Assembly: GCA_017457155.1 (NCBI GenBank)
Contig: JAFTHZ010000015.1
Coordinates: 62,001-126,000, forward strand
From: Ruminococcus sp.
Lineage (GTDB): Bacteria > Bacillota > Clostridia > Oscillospirales > Acutalibacteraceae
Reading direction: 5' to 3'
Length of the DNA stretch: 64,000 nucleotides
Shown: positions 1 to 7,815 of the stretch, in pieces
Position numbering within the stretch: the first letter of the stretch is position 1
How the letters are laid out: the number at the start of each line of letters is the position of its first letter
Made by a program: the position numbers and the translations under genes
The notes under the pieces: generated by a model
Told to the model about the DNA's origin: nothing
Database searches by the model: none
Seen by the model: only the letters and a program-made list of their open reading frames with translations

Positions 1-313
1 TACGGGTAAAGGTCACAGAATCGGGATGACGCATATCACTGTAGTCTCCGTCGTTTCGGAAAGTTGTAATCTCAAATGGCTCTCCCTTACAAATAACGCA
101 AATTGTGCCAAAATTCTTTCCTATATCGATGGTATCATACTCATTAAAACAGGATATTATATCGTCCGGCTCAGCATCAGTTGTGAAATCCCAATCCAAA
201 GGTTCAGTCCCCATCAGGCTGTCCCTGATACAACCGCCTACTGCATAACACTGAAATCCGTTACTGTTAAGTTTATCAAATATAAAATGACATTTTTTCG
301 GAATAACAGTCAT
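1..313 (-). CDS. cca: CCA tRNA nucleotidyltransferase, N-terminal part (cut by window edge)
   Basis: Reading the reverse strand from an ATG at 313 gives 104 codons that run off the left edge. The protein has the nucleotidyltransferase signature VGGCIRDSLMG followed by DWDFTTDA, which carries the two metal-binding aspartates, and then TFRNDGDYSDMRHPDSV, typical of Cca. The enzyme adds or repairs the 3' CCA of tRNAs in the cytoplasm. A GAGGTG ribosome binding site lies just upstream of the ATG. The rest of the gene is outside the window. A + strand reading frame over the same bases (26-364) is a shadow. Divergent from spoIVB. Confidence 0.93.
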   Translation of the reverse strand, partial: MTVIPKKCHFIFDKLNSNGFQCYAVGGCIRDSLMGTEPLDWDFTTDAEPDDIISCFNEYDTIDIGKNFGTICVICKGEPFEITTFRNDGDYSDMRHPDSVTFTR

Positions 314-500
314 GATCTTCACCTCAGGAATATAATAACACATTCAGGTAAAAAAAGAAAGTAAACTTATTTTCTCTCAGTTTTACACTCAGGTTGTACA
401 GAAGTTGTCTATGTATTGGAAATGAGTTTTATTATTATTAAGTTTACCACTATAAAATGCAGTCTATAAGAAAAAAATAAAAGCAGACAGGAGGTGAACA

Positions 501-1505
501 ATGAAAAAAGTCATAAAGATCGCTTTTTTTCTATTATTTGCATTTAGTATTTATCTGCCTTGTAATGTGTGGGCAGAAGAAAAAAACACAGTAACTCTGG
601 GTGGAGAGCCCTTCTCCGTTAATTTATTCTGTGACGGAGTGCTTGTAATCGGAACACAGATAGTACAGAATAAAAATCCCGCTGAAGATGCAGGAATAAA
701 ACAAAACGATATTATCACCTTTGCAAATGGAGAGAAAATAATATCCAATGAACAGCTGCAGGAAATAATAGAGGATTCAGGCGGCGAAGAACTGAACCTC
801 ACGATAAAAAGAGGCGAAGAGAGTATTTATACTACGTTATACCCTGAAGAAGACCCACAGGGCAACTACAAGGCAGGAATGTGGATAAGAGACAGTGCTG
901 CAGGAATCGGCACCATAACCTTCTACAGCCAGGACTTGGAAGGATTCTGTGGTTTAGGTCACGGAATCTGTGACAAGGACACAGGCACGCTGATGCCTCT
1001 TGCAACAGGTGATGTTGATATATCGTATATAACATCTGTAACCAAAAGCACTGATGGTTGTGTCGGCAAACTCAACGGATATTTTCAGGACTATGATATT
1101 GGTACAGCATTATCAAATAATGAAAACGGATTATACGGAACGATGACAAAATGGAAGGAATCAGGTCAGATAATTGAGATCGGAACCAAATCTGAAGTTC
1201 AGACAGGACCGGCACTTGTATACGCAACCATTGAAGGTAGTGTACCCAAATCTTATAATGCGGAGATAATAAATATTAACGAGGAAAACGCAACCAGAAA
1301 TCTTGTCATCAGAATAACAGACGAGACGCTTCTGGATAAAACAGGAGGAATTGTACAAGGAATGTCAGGTTCTCCTATTGTTCAGAACGGCAAGCTTGTG
1401 GGAGCTGTCACCCATGTTATGATTGATAACGTTGAATACGGTTATGGAATCTTCGCAGAAAATATGCTGCGGGAACTTGAGGAAACCTGTAAGAACATGT
1501 CATAA
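501..1505 (+). CDS. spoIVB: SpoIVB peptidase (sporulation, S55 family)
   Basis: 334 aa. An N-terminal hydrophobic segment (about residues 5-24) is followed by a PDZ domain (about 45-110) and a SpoIVB serine peptidase domain. The catalytic His sits in GLGHG (His154) and the catalytic Ser in GMSGSPI (about 289-291). In sporulating Firmicutes SpoIVB is secreted from the forespore and triggers pro-sigma-K processing through BofA/SpoIVFA. The protein is shorter than B. subtilis SpoIVB (about 425 aa), mainly before the PDZ. The start is supported by AGGAGGTG 5 nt upstream. Directly upstream of spo0A, the classical clostridial order. No clear vegetative promoter was found; a forespore promoter is expected but not recognised. 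Confidence 0.93.
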   Translation: MKKVIKIAFFLLFAFSIYLPCNVWAEEKNTVTLGGEPFSVNLFCDGVLVIGTQIVQNKNPAEDAGIKQNDIITFANGEKIISNEQLQEIIEDSGGEELNLTIKRGEESIYTTLYPEEDPQGNYKAGMWIRDSAAGIGTITFYSQDLEGFCGLGHGICDKDTGTLMPLATGDVDISYITSVTKSTDGCVGKLNGYFQDYDIGTALSNNENGLYGTMTKWKESGQIIEIGTKSEVQTGPALVYATIEGSVPKSYNAEIININEENATRNLVIRITDETLLDKTGGIVQGMSGSPIVQNGKLVGAVTHVMIDNVEYGYGIFAENMLRELEETCKNMS

Positions 1506-1571
1506 AATGCTGTCAGAAAAATACTCTCAAAATTATTATATGAATTTTTCAAAAAAATCCTCAGGAAACTA

Positions 1572-1600
1572 TTGCCAATATTATTAATTTGTGATATTAT
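1572..1600 (+). promoter_or_regulatory. sigma-A-type promoter of spo0A
   Basis: TTGCCA, 17 bp, TATTAT, ending 34 bp before the spo0A ATG. This is a consensus-like vegetative promoter. Inferred from sequence only. Confidence 0.6.
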
Positions 1601-1634
1601 TTCACTAATAAATAATTTTTATGGGGGATTTACC

Positions 1635-2408
1635 ATGGACAGCAAAACCAAATTTCTTATCACAGAAGAACAGATTGACAACAGAGAAGCAAGCAACAGT
1701 GTTTTCTCTGAGCTTGCAGTTACTCCACTATATTGCAAGCGTGACGGAGAAGAACTGGTGAGGAGAATCCAGACAGAAAAACCTGATGTGGTATTTATGG
1801 ATCTCTTCATGTCCGGGCTTGACAGCATGGGAGTACTGAAGGCAATCAACAGACTTGATAGTTCGGATAAGCCTTTGTTTGTAGTATTCTCTGCTTTTGA
1901 CAGTCCTACCCTTGAGCGGGAGATCATGTCAGCCGGAGCATCGTATTTTGTAATCAAGCCATATAACCTGAGAAGTCTTGTGGAAAACGTGCTTTGTCTT
2001 GTCAAGAGCACAAGGAATACAAATGGAGCCATCCACAAACTGGACAAGAGTGCAGGAATTGAAGTCAGAGTAACAGAGATTCTGCACCAGATAGGAGTAC
2101 CTGCTCACATCAAGGGTTATCATTATCTGAGAGATTCTATTATAATGTCAGTAGAAAAGCCCGAGGTGATTAACGCTGTAACAAAACAACTCTACCCTAC
2201 TGTTGCCAAAAACTATGACACAACCTCATCAAGAGTTGAGCGAGCCATACGCCATGCCATTGAGGTAGCTTGGGATCGGGGTGATGTGGATGTGCTGAAC
2301 TCATACTTCGGATATACAATCCATATCAGTCGAGGCAAGCCCACAAACAGCGAATTCATCGCTATGATTGCTGACAAATTGAGACTGCAACTGAAAAACG
2401 CTAGCTGA
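1635..2408 (+). CDS. spo0A: Spo0A, master regulator of sporulation
   Basis: 257 aa response regulator: receiver (about 1-120) and the Spo0A C-terminal DNA-binding domain (about 145-257). The latter has the nearly invariant recognition-helix region ending in SSRVERAIRHAIEVAW. The ATG at 1635 is preferred over an in-frame ATG at 1572 because GGGGGATT precedes it and the 1572 codon falls inside the promoter. The phospho-acceptor is Asp56 (VFMDLFM), with Ser86 and Lys108 as the other switch residues. The acidic Asp-Asp pair that binds Mg in most Spo0A receivers is Glu11-Glu12 here (ITEEQ), and the usual MPxxDG loop reads MSGLDS. Phosphorylation chemistry may therefore be altered. Follows spoIVB and is followed by a hairpin. 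Confidence 0.95.
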   Translation: MDSKTKFLITEEQIDNREASNSVFSELAVTPLYCKRDGEELVRRIQTEKPDVVFMDLFMSGLDSMGVLKAINRLDSSDKPLFVVFSAFDSPTLEREIMSAGASYFVIKPYNLRSLVENVLCLVKSTRNTNGAIHKLDKSAGIEVRVTEILHQIGVPAHIKGYHYLRDSIIMSVEKPEVINAVTKQLYPTVAKNYDTTSSRVERAIRHAIEVAWDRGDVDVLNSYFGYTIHISRGKPTNSEFIAMIADKLRLQLKNAS

Positions 2409-2413
2409 TAAAA

Positions 2414-2448
2414 AGACCTCTGCCCTAAAAGGTAGAGGTCTGTTCAAT
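2414..2448 (+). terminator. terminator after spo0A
   Basis: GACCTCTGCC and GGTAGAGGTC pair around a 6-nt loop (2415-2440), 6 bp after the stop codon. The following tract is T-rich but interrupted. Confidence 0.6.
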
Positions 2449-2470
2449 TTGTGTTCCCGATCAGCAATCA

Positions 2471-2499
2471 TTGACAAGTAAATGAAAGATTGTTAAAAT
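2471..2499 (+). promoter_or_regulatory. sigma-A-type promoter of the copper ATPase gene
   Basis: TTGACA, 17 bp, TAAAAT, ending 25 bp before the ATG at 2525. The -35 is a perfect consensus. No CsoR or CopY gene is nearby. Confidence 0.7.
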
Positions 2500-2524
2500 T
2501 ATAACGTATAAAAGGAGGTTCAGT

Positions 2525-4936
2525 ATGACAAGCAATATCTTTGATATAAAAGGAATGTCCTGCTCTGCGTGCAGTGCTGCTGTACAAAGAGCCGTAGACA
2601 AGCTCGAGGGTATAGTAAAGGCAGATGTGAATCTGCTGACTAACTCAATGACTGCCACCTATGATGAAACTATCCTTAGAGAGCAGGATATTATCAAGGC
2701 AATTAAGGCAGCAGGATATGGAGCACAAATCAGAAAAAGTAATTCAGTAGATGATAATCAGAGTAGTCTGGATAAATCCGCAAAAAAACTGAAAATAAGA
2801 CTTATATCATCCATTATTCTTCTGTTAGTGCTTATGATGGTTGCTATGGGACATAAAATCGGAATTAACCTTATACCCCATAGTATGATGGTTCTTAAAG
2901 GAATCATAGAGATTATAGTTCTGATTCCTATTATTGTTCTGAATTTTAAATATTTCTCATCCGGATTCAAGGCAATGGTCAGACTGAATCCAAATATGGA
3001 TTCGTTGATAGCAGTTGGAGCTTCTGCATCGGTTATCTACAGCTTGTATCTGCTGTGCACAGGTGGAGCTGACCACTACTACTTTGAATCTGCGGGTATG
3101 ATACTGACCTTCATAACCATTGGAAAGTATCTGGAGAGTAAATCAAAAGCAAAGACTACAAATGCTGTCACAAAGCTTATGGACCTGTCCCCAAAAACAT
3201 CCATCGTACTCATTGACGGCGTTGAAACAGAAATCCCCTCGAAAGATATCAAGCAGGGTGACATCGTAATTGTAAAAGGCGGAATGAACTTTCCGGCTGA
3301 CGGCGAAATTCTGGATGGAAACGGTACCTGCGACGAGGCAGCAATTACAGGCGAGAGTCTTCCTGTAGAAAAAAAGCCGGGCGACAAGGTCACAGGAGGA
3401 ACAATGCTGCTCAGCGGCTATGTGCAGTTTCGCGCAGAGCGGGTCGGAGAAGAGACCACACTCTCGGGAATTATCAGACTTGTTGAACAGGCAACAGTCA
3501 CTAAACCTAAGATTGCACGTCTGGCTGACAAAATCAGCAGAATTTTTGTGCCTGCTGTAATTTCTGTGGCAATCATAACAACTATCATCTGGTATCTGAT
3601 ATCAAAAGACTTTGAACTCTCACTGATATTCGGTATCTCTGTACTGGTTATTTCATGCCCGTGCGCTCTGGGTCTTGCCACACCAACAGCTATTATGGTT
3701 GGCACAGGAAAGGCCGCCGAGCTTGGTATTCTCATCAAATCCGCGGAAGTCTTCGAATCAGGTGCGAAGATCAAATCGGTAATGCTTGACAAAACAGGTA
3801 CAATCACCACAGGTAAACCTAAGGTGACAGACGTAATTACATCAGTAAAAGATGAAAAAGCTCTGATGGCTGTATGCTCATCTATCGAAAGCATGAGTGA
3901 TCATCCTCTTGCTCAGGCTGTAGTTGATTATGTAGGAATCATCACAACAGAAAAGGTAACTGACTTTGAATCTGTGACAGGAAAAGGTGTCAGTGCCACG
4001 GTTAACGGAATCGAATACAAAATCGGAAACATTACTTTTGCGGCTGATGACAAGCTTGATAACCGACTGAAATCCGCAGGAGACAAACTGGCTACTGAAG
4101 GCAAGACTGCTCTGTACATCAGAGAAAACAACATAGTTGTCGGTGTAATCGGAATCGCAGATACGGTTAAAGAGACCTCCAAGGAAGCTGTACAGCTTCT
4201 CAACAAAGCAGGAATCGAAACCGTTATGCTAACAGGCGATAACAGAAAAACTGCAGAAAATATTCAGAGACAAGTCAAAATCGATAAAATTAAAGCAGAG
4301 CTTATGCCTGCTGAGAAAAATGAGATCATCAGACAATATCAGATAGACAATCCCACTGCTATGGTTGGAGACGGAATAAACGACTCCCCTGCTCTTGCTG
4401 TGGCAGATGTTGGAATTGCGTTGGGTGCAGGTACTGATATTGCCATGGAATCTGCTGATGTGGTACTAATCAGGAACGACCTGAGAGATGTGCACACCAC
4501 ACTTGATATTTGCCGCAAGGTTATGCGAAACATAAAAGAGAATTTATTCTGGGCACTTATCTACAACACAATCGGTATTCCACTGGCTGCAGGAGCACTG
4601 TACGGTCTTGGGATAAAGCTATCCCCGGAGCTGGGTACAATCGCAATGAGCCTCAGCTCTATATGCGTAATATCCAATGCACTCAGGCTGAAATTTATCA
4701 AAAGGGACTACAACACCCATGAAAGCTGCTGTACAAACAAAACCAAAACAATATACATTGAGGGCATGGCTTGCGGACACTGTGAAGCAAGGGTCGCAGA
4801 GCTGCTCAGACCTTTGGATAAAAATGTTGTTGTGAGCTTTGAGGCAGGGACTGCTGTTATTGACAGTAATACTGACAATAAGAAGATTACAAAAACAATT
4901 GAATCAAACGGATACAAGGTAAAAAATATCAGATAA
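2525..4936 (+). CDS. copA: Copper-type P1B ATPase with N- and C-terminal HMA domains
   Basis: 803 aa membrane cation pump. Order: N-terminal heavy-metal-associated domain with GMSCSACS (Cys13, Cys16); membrane helices; actuator loop TGES; the metal-site helix with CPCALGLATP; DKTGT phosphorylation site; SDHP; GDGINDSPAL hinge; last helices; then a second HMA domain at the extreme C-terminus (about 740-803, GMACGHCEA). CPC-ALG with an HMA domain points to Cu(I) export. Most CopA proteins carry HMA domains only at the N-terminus, so the C-terminal one looks like a fused CopZ-type chaperone. AAAGGAGG precedes the ATG. Monocistronic, with its own promoter and terminator. Confidence 0.92.
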   Translation: MTSNIFDIKGMSCSACSAAVQRAVDKLEGIVKADVNLLTNSMTATYDETILREQDIIKAIKAAGYGAQIRKSNSVDDNQSSLDKSAKKLKIRLISSIILLLVLMMVAMGHKIGINLIPHSMMVLKGIIEIIVLIPIIVLNFKYFSSGFKAMVRLNPNMDSLIAVGASASVIYSLYLLCTGGADHYYFESAGMILTFITIGKYLESKSKAKTTNAVTKLMDLSPKTSIVLIDGVETEIPSKDIKQGDIVIVKGGMNFPADGEILDGNGTCDEAAITGESLPVEKKPGDKVTGGTMLLSGYVQFRAERVGEETTLSGIIRLVEQATVTKPKIARLADKISRIFVPAVISVAIITTIIWYLISKDFELSLIFGISVLVISCPCALGLATPTAIMVGTGKAAELGILIKSAEVFESGAKIKSVMLDKTGTITTGKPKVTDVITSVKDEKALMAVCSSIESMSDHPLAQAVVDYVGIITTEKVTDFESVTGKGVSATVNGIEYKIGNITFAADDKLDNRLKSAGDKLATEGKTALYIRENNIVVGVIGIADTVKETSKEAVQLLNKAGIETVMLTGDNRKTAENIQRQVKIDKIKAELMPAEKNEIIRQYQIDNPTAMVGDGINDSPALAVADVGIALGAGTDIAMESADVVLIRNDLRDVHTTLDICRKVMRNIKENLFWALIYNTIGIPLAAGALYGLGIKLSPELGTIAMSLSSICVISNALRLKFIKRDYNTHESCCTNKTKTIYIEGMACGHCEARVAELLRPLDKNVVVSFEAGTAVIDSNTDNKKITKTIESNGYKVKNIR

Positions 4937-4939
4937 AAA

Positions 4940-4980
4940 AACAGGACGCACATCAAATAATGTGCGTCCTGTTATGTTTT
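4940..4980. terminator. bidirectional terminator between copA and the SPFH gene
   Basis: AACAGGACGCACA and TGTGCGTCCTGTT form a 13-bp stem (4940-4973), with an A-run before and a T-rich tract after it. It can serve both convergent genes. Confidence 0.85.
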
Positions 4981-5882
4981 TAAATTCCATCAGGAGTATC
5001 TGTTGCGAAAACTTCTTTGACTGAGGATGCAAGACCTGCAAGGCCCTGAATCTCTGAAGGAATGATGATCTTTGTGGATTTGCCATCTGCCACCTTCTCA
5101 AAAGACTCAAGACTCTTGAGAGCGATTACCTTGTCTGAAGGAGCGGCCTCGTTAAGCATCTTCAGGGAATCCGCATAAGCCTTCTGTACCATCAGAATAG
5201 CCTCTGCCTCACCCTGTGCCTCACGAATCTTGGTCTCTTTGACAGCATCAGCCTTGAGGATAGCGGACTCCTTGAGACCCTCGGCAACAAGAATCTGACT
5301 ACGCTTCTCACCTTCTGCATCAAGAATTCTTGCTCGACGCTCTCGCTCTGCCTTCATCTGCTTTTCCATTGCATCCTGAATCTCTCTGGGAGGAAGGATG
5401 TTCTTGAGCTCTACTCGGATAACGCGGATACCCCAAGCGTCTGTTGCCTCGTCAAGGATGATCCTGATTTTATCGTTGATGGTATCACGGGATGTGAGAG
5501 TACTGTCCAGCTCCAGATCACCGATGATGTTACGGAGTGTGGTTGCTGTCAGGTTCTCGATAGCATCCAGAGGACGCTCAACACCATAGGTGTAGAGTTT
5601 GGGGTCTGTAATCTCAAAATACACAACGGTATCTATCTGCATGGTAACGTTGTCGCGTGTGATAACAGGCTGAGGAGGAAAGTCGACCACCTGCTCCTTG
5701 AGAGAAACCTTACGGGAAATCTTATCAATAAAAGGAATCTTAAGATGCAGACCTGTATCCCAGGTAGTATAATATGCACCGAGACGCTCCACAACAAAAG
5801 CATTTGCCTGAGGCACTATCTTGATATTTCTGACGATGATAACAAGTACGACAATGAATAAGATAAGAATTAATATTGGCAT
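4980..5882 (-). CDS. SPFH/band 7 membrane protein (stomatin/QmcA-like)
   Basis: 300 aa. One N-terminal membrane helix (PILILILFIVVLVIIV) is followed by a band 7/SPFH domain (about 25-190), a charged coiled-coil rich in Ala/Glu (about 190-250) and a C-terminal tail. Such proteins oligomerise in membrane microdomains and usually pair with NfeD, encoded just upstream here with a 21-bp gap. The ATG at 5882 is chosen because GAGG lies about 8 nt upstream. A GTG at 5897 is in frame but overlaps that ribosome binding site. Substrate or partner beyond NfeD is unknown. Confidence 0.88.
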   Translation of the reverse strand: MPILILILFIVVLVIIVRNIKIVPQANAFVVERLGAYYTTWDTGLHLKIPFIDKISRKVSLKEQVVDFPPQPVITRDNVTMQIDTVVYFEITDPKLYTYGVERPLDAIENLTATTLRNIIGDLELDSTLTSRDTINDKIRIILDEATDAWGIRVIRVELKNILPPREIQDAMEKQMKAERERRARILDAEGEKRSQILVAEGLKESAILKADAVKETKIREAQGEAEAILMVQKAYADSLKMLNEAAPSDKVIALKSLESFEKVADGKSTKIIIPSEIQGLAGLASSVKEVFATDTPDGI

Positions 5883-5903
5883 AATCTGAAACCTCACTTT
5901 TTA

Positions 5904-6344
5904 TTACTTACAGAGTGTGACAATAAGCTTGACACCCTCTATAGATTCAACAATTACGGTTGAGCCTTTGGGAATAACACTGTCATCAGAGGATCTGGCC
6001 GTCCAACGCTGACCATCAACCTCAACAAGTCCTGTTGATTTATTCCTGTCAATCTCCGTAATCACTCTGGCCTTCTTGCCAATATTGCGATCGGAGTTGG
6101 TGCTGGTCTTGTTAACCTTCTTAAGCTTTCTGACCAATGGGAGTGTTACAACCAACGCAACCGCAGAAACAACAATGAATACTACTATCTGCCAGACGAC
6201 ATTATGAAGGAAGAAGGCAGAACAGATGGATGTTACAACTGCGCCGACAACAAACCAGATTGAAACAAGCTGAGCTGTTGATACCTCAACAAAAGCAAGA
6301 AACAGAGCTAGCCCCAACCATATATAAGGCATATATTGTTCCAT
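5904..6344 (-). CDS. NfeD-like membrane protein
   Basis: 146 aa. Hydrophobic segments at about 7-27, 30-47 and 50-72 are followed by a soluble beta domain (about 90-146) of the NfeD OB-fold type, including GLVEVDGQRWTARS and IPKGSTVIVESIEG. It is the short NfeD form without a ClpP-like protease domain. It is first in a two-gene unit with the SPFH protein, its normal partner. AGAGGTG precedes the ATG. Confidence 0.88.
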   Translation of the reverse strand: MEQYMPYIWLGLALFLAFVEVSTAQLVSIWFVVGAVVTSICSAFFLHNVVWQIVVFIVVSAVALVVTLPLVRKLKKVNKTSTNSDRNIGKKARVITEIDRNKSTGLVEVDGQRWTARSSDDSVIPKGSTVIVESIEGVKLIVTLCK

Positions 6345-6482
6345 AAATAATCACCTCTTATGTATCAATTTACCTTGATAATTATTTTATCACATGCAGT
6401 ATATTCCGTCAAATAAAAAAAGCTACACATTACAATAAATTTATGGTATAATAAGAAAAAAGTTACGGATGGTGAGCTTAAT

Positions 6483-7085
6483 ATGGCATTTGATACATTT
6501 GATGAAGGAATCAGCCTGGGTGGAGTAAGAACAAAAACAGAAGTCAGGATTCTCATCTGCTATCTTTTCACTGCAGTCAAGGAGCCAATGTCAAAAGAAA
6601 CTATAATAAACGCTCTGCTTGAAAAAGGACTTACCAACTATTTTGAGGCAAGCTCGTGCTTCGACGACCTTGTCAGAGGTGGAAACCTGTGTCCTCTTGA
6701 TAATAACGCTAAGCTTTACAAGGCAACCTCAAACGGCAAAATCATCTCTGAACAGCTTGAGAATAATCTCCCCCTCACAGTAAAAGAGAGAGCATACGAG
6801 TGTGCTATGGCCCTGCTTGAAAGAGAAAGAAACGAAAAAGAGAACAAGGTCTCCATCGAGAAGACAGAAAACGGATACACCGTCAGATGCAGTATATCCG
6901 GCGGTGATATGGAGCTTATGTCCATCTCGCTTCATCTGGCAGATATTAATCAGGCAAAAATCGTGAAAAAGAACTTCTATAAGAATCCTCAGATGTTCTA
7001 CAAGGTTATGATTGCCGCAATGACCAGAAACAATGCACTCATAAAAGACACACTGACTGACCTCGGAAACATATCCAACAACTGA
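6483..7085 (+). CDS. DUF4364 family protein
   Basis: 200 aa, cytosolic. The N-terminal part (about 15-85) reads as a winged-helix-like segment: TKTEVRILICYLF, then a small-domain region ending in LYKATSNGK. The C-terminal half (about 95-190) matches the DUF4364 pattern known from clostridia. Function is unknown; a DNA-binding role is inferred from the fold only. It stands alone, divergent from nfeD and convergent with the BofA-like gene, whose stop codon is 4 bp away. Its probable terminator lies inside that neighbour. Confidence 0.75.
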   Translation: MAFDTFDEGISLGGVRTKTEVRILICYLFTAVKEPMSKETIINALLEKGLTNYFEASSCFDDLVRGGNLCPLDNNAKLYKATSNGKIISEQLENNLPLTVKERAYECAMALLERERNEKENKVSIEKTENGYTVRCSISGGDMELMSISLHLADINQAKIVKKNFYKNPQMFYKVMIAAMTRNNALIKDTLTDLGNISNN

Positions 7086-7089
7086 AGCT

Positions 7090-7356
7090 TCAGATAATAT
7101 AGCTCATAACCAGCATTGATGCCACACCCGGAATACCTAGACAGGCGGAAATTGTCAGTGACAAGGCAGAAATCGGAAGATATACATTCGTGTATATTCC
7201 CAGAATGTTTGTCAAAACCAGAGTCAGAACTCCACATAGCATAGAGAGAAAAGCCCTTTTCAGGGGCTTTTTCTTTTTTTTGAGCTTATATATAAGAACA
7301 AAAAGCAGAAGAACAAATACTACAACAATGACCAGATTCCTGACCTGCACAATCAT
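7090..7356 (-). CDS. BofA-like pro-sigma-K processing inhibitor family protein
   Basis: About 88 aa, mostly hydrophobic: a helix at 5-20, a KLKKKKK stretch, and two more hydrophobic segments, ending with LGIPGVASMLVM. The GIPG motif near the C-terminus is typical of BofA, which keeps the SpoIVFB protease inactive until SpoIVB signals. That links it to spoIVB in this window. Start is uncertain: GTG 7359, ATG 7356 or GTG 7350 are in frame, and GGAG spacing favours 7350. Possibly co-transcribed with secG, although a strong terminator separates them. Confidence 0.72.
   Translation of the reverse strand: MIVQVRNLVIVVVFVLLLFVLIYKLKKKKKPLKRAFLSMLCGVLTLVLTNILGIYTNVYLPISALSLTISACLGIPGVASMLVMSYII
7249..7281 (+). 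terminator. terminator on + strand inside the bofA-like gene
   Basis: AAAAGCCC and GGGCTTTT form a hairpin followed by TTTCTTTTTTTT. It lies about 165 bp after the DUF4364 stop, antisense to the BofA-like gene, and codes for that protein's lysine-rich stretch on the other strand. Confidence 0.65.
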
Positions 7357-7362
7357 CACTCC

Positions 7363-7398
7363 AAAAAAATAAGGACTGTGGGGACAAACCCACAGTCC
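7363..7398 (-). terminator. terminator of secG
   Basis: On the - strand GGACTGTGGG and CCCACAGTCC form a 10-bp stem (7373-7398), followed by TTATTTTTTT. Confidence 0.85.
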
Positions 7399-7421
7399 AT
7401 ACTATGTCTGAAATCTGCTGA

Positions 7422-7688
7422 TTATGCTACAGGAGGAGTTGATGTGAAAACAACATTCAGTACGTTCATTGCAATGATAAGAATGAAGAAACCGATAGCA
7501 AAGAACTTAGTCCAACGGCTGAGGAAAGCATCGATGGAGCGAGCCTTGTTCTTAGAGAAGAAAGAATCTGCACCGCCGCTGACAACGCCAACGCCCTTGC
7601 TGTTACCTTCCTGAAGAATAACTACGATAATAAGTGCAACAGCAGCAAGAAGTGTGATTGCACCTGTGAGGTATAAATACCAAGTCAT
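7422..7688 (-). CDS. secG: Preprotein translocase subunit SecG
   Basis: 88 aa. Two membrane helices (about 3-24 and 60-82) flank a loop with LQEGNSKGVG and SGGADSFFSKNKA, the SecG signature (glycine-rich GGA...FF). SecG is the small accessory subunit of the SecYEG export channel. The ATG at 7688 is chosen because AAAGGA lies 8 nt upstream; the ATG at 7697 overlaps that site. Own promoter and terminator. Confidence 0.92.
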   Translation of the reverse strand: MTWYLYLTGAITLLAAVALIIVVILQEGNSKGVGVVSGGADSFFSKNKARSIDAFLSRWTKFFAIGFFILIIAMNVLNVVFTSTPPVA

Positions 7689-7742
7689 AATAAACATCCT
7701 TTCGTATAAAAGCCGTTAGGCTGAAAATTCGATAGCTTTAAT

Positions 7743-7771
7743 ATTTTATCATAAGAATATTAATAATGCAA
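7743..7771 (-). promoter_or_regulatory. sigma-A-type promoter of secG
   Basis: On the - strand TTGCAT, 17 bp, TAAAAT, about 55 bp upstream of the secG ATG. Confidence 0.6.
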
Positions 7772-7815
7772 GTGTTTTTTCTACAAAGAAAAAATATTTT
7801 TTAAAAAATAGAAAA

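Noticed and set aside
26-364. + strand 112-codon frame
   Set aside because: It overlaps the 5' end of cca on the other strand, has no family look and no ribosome binding site.
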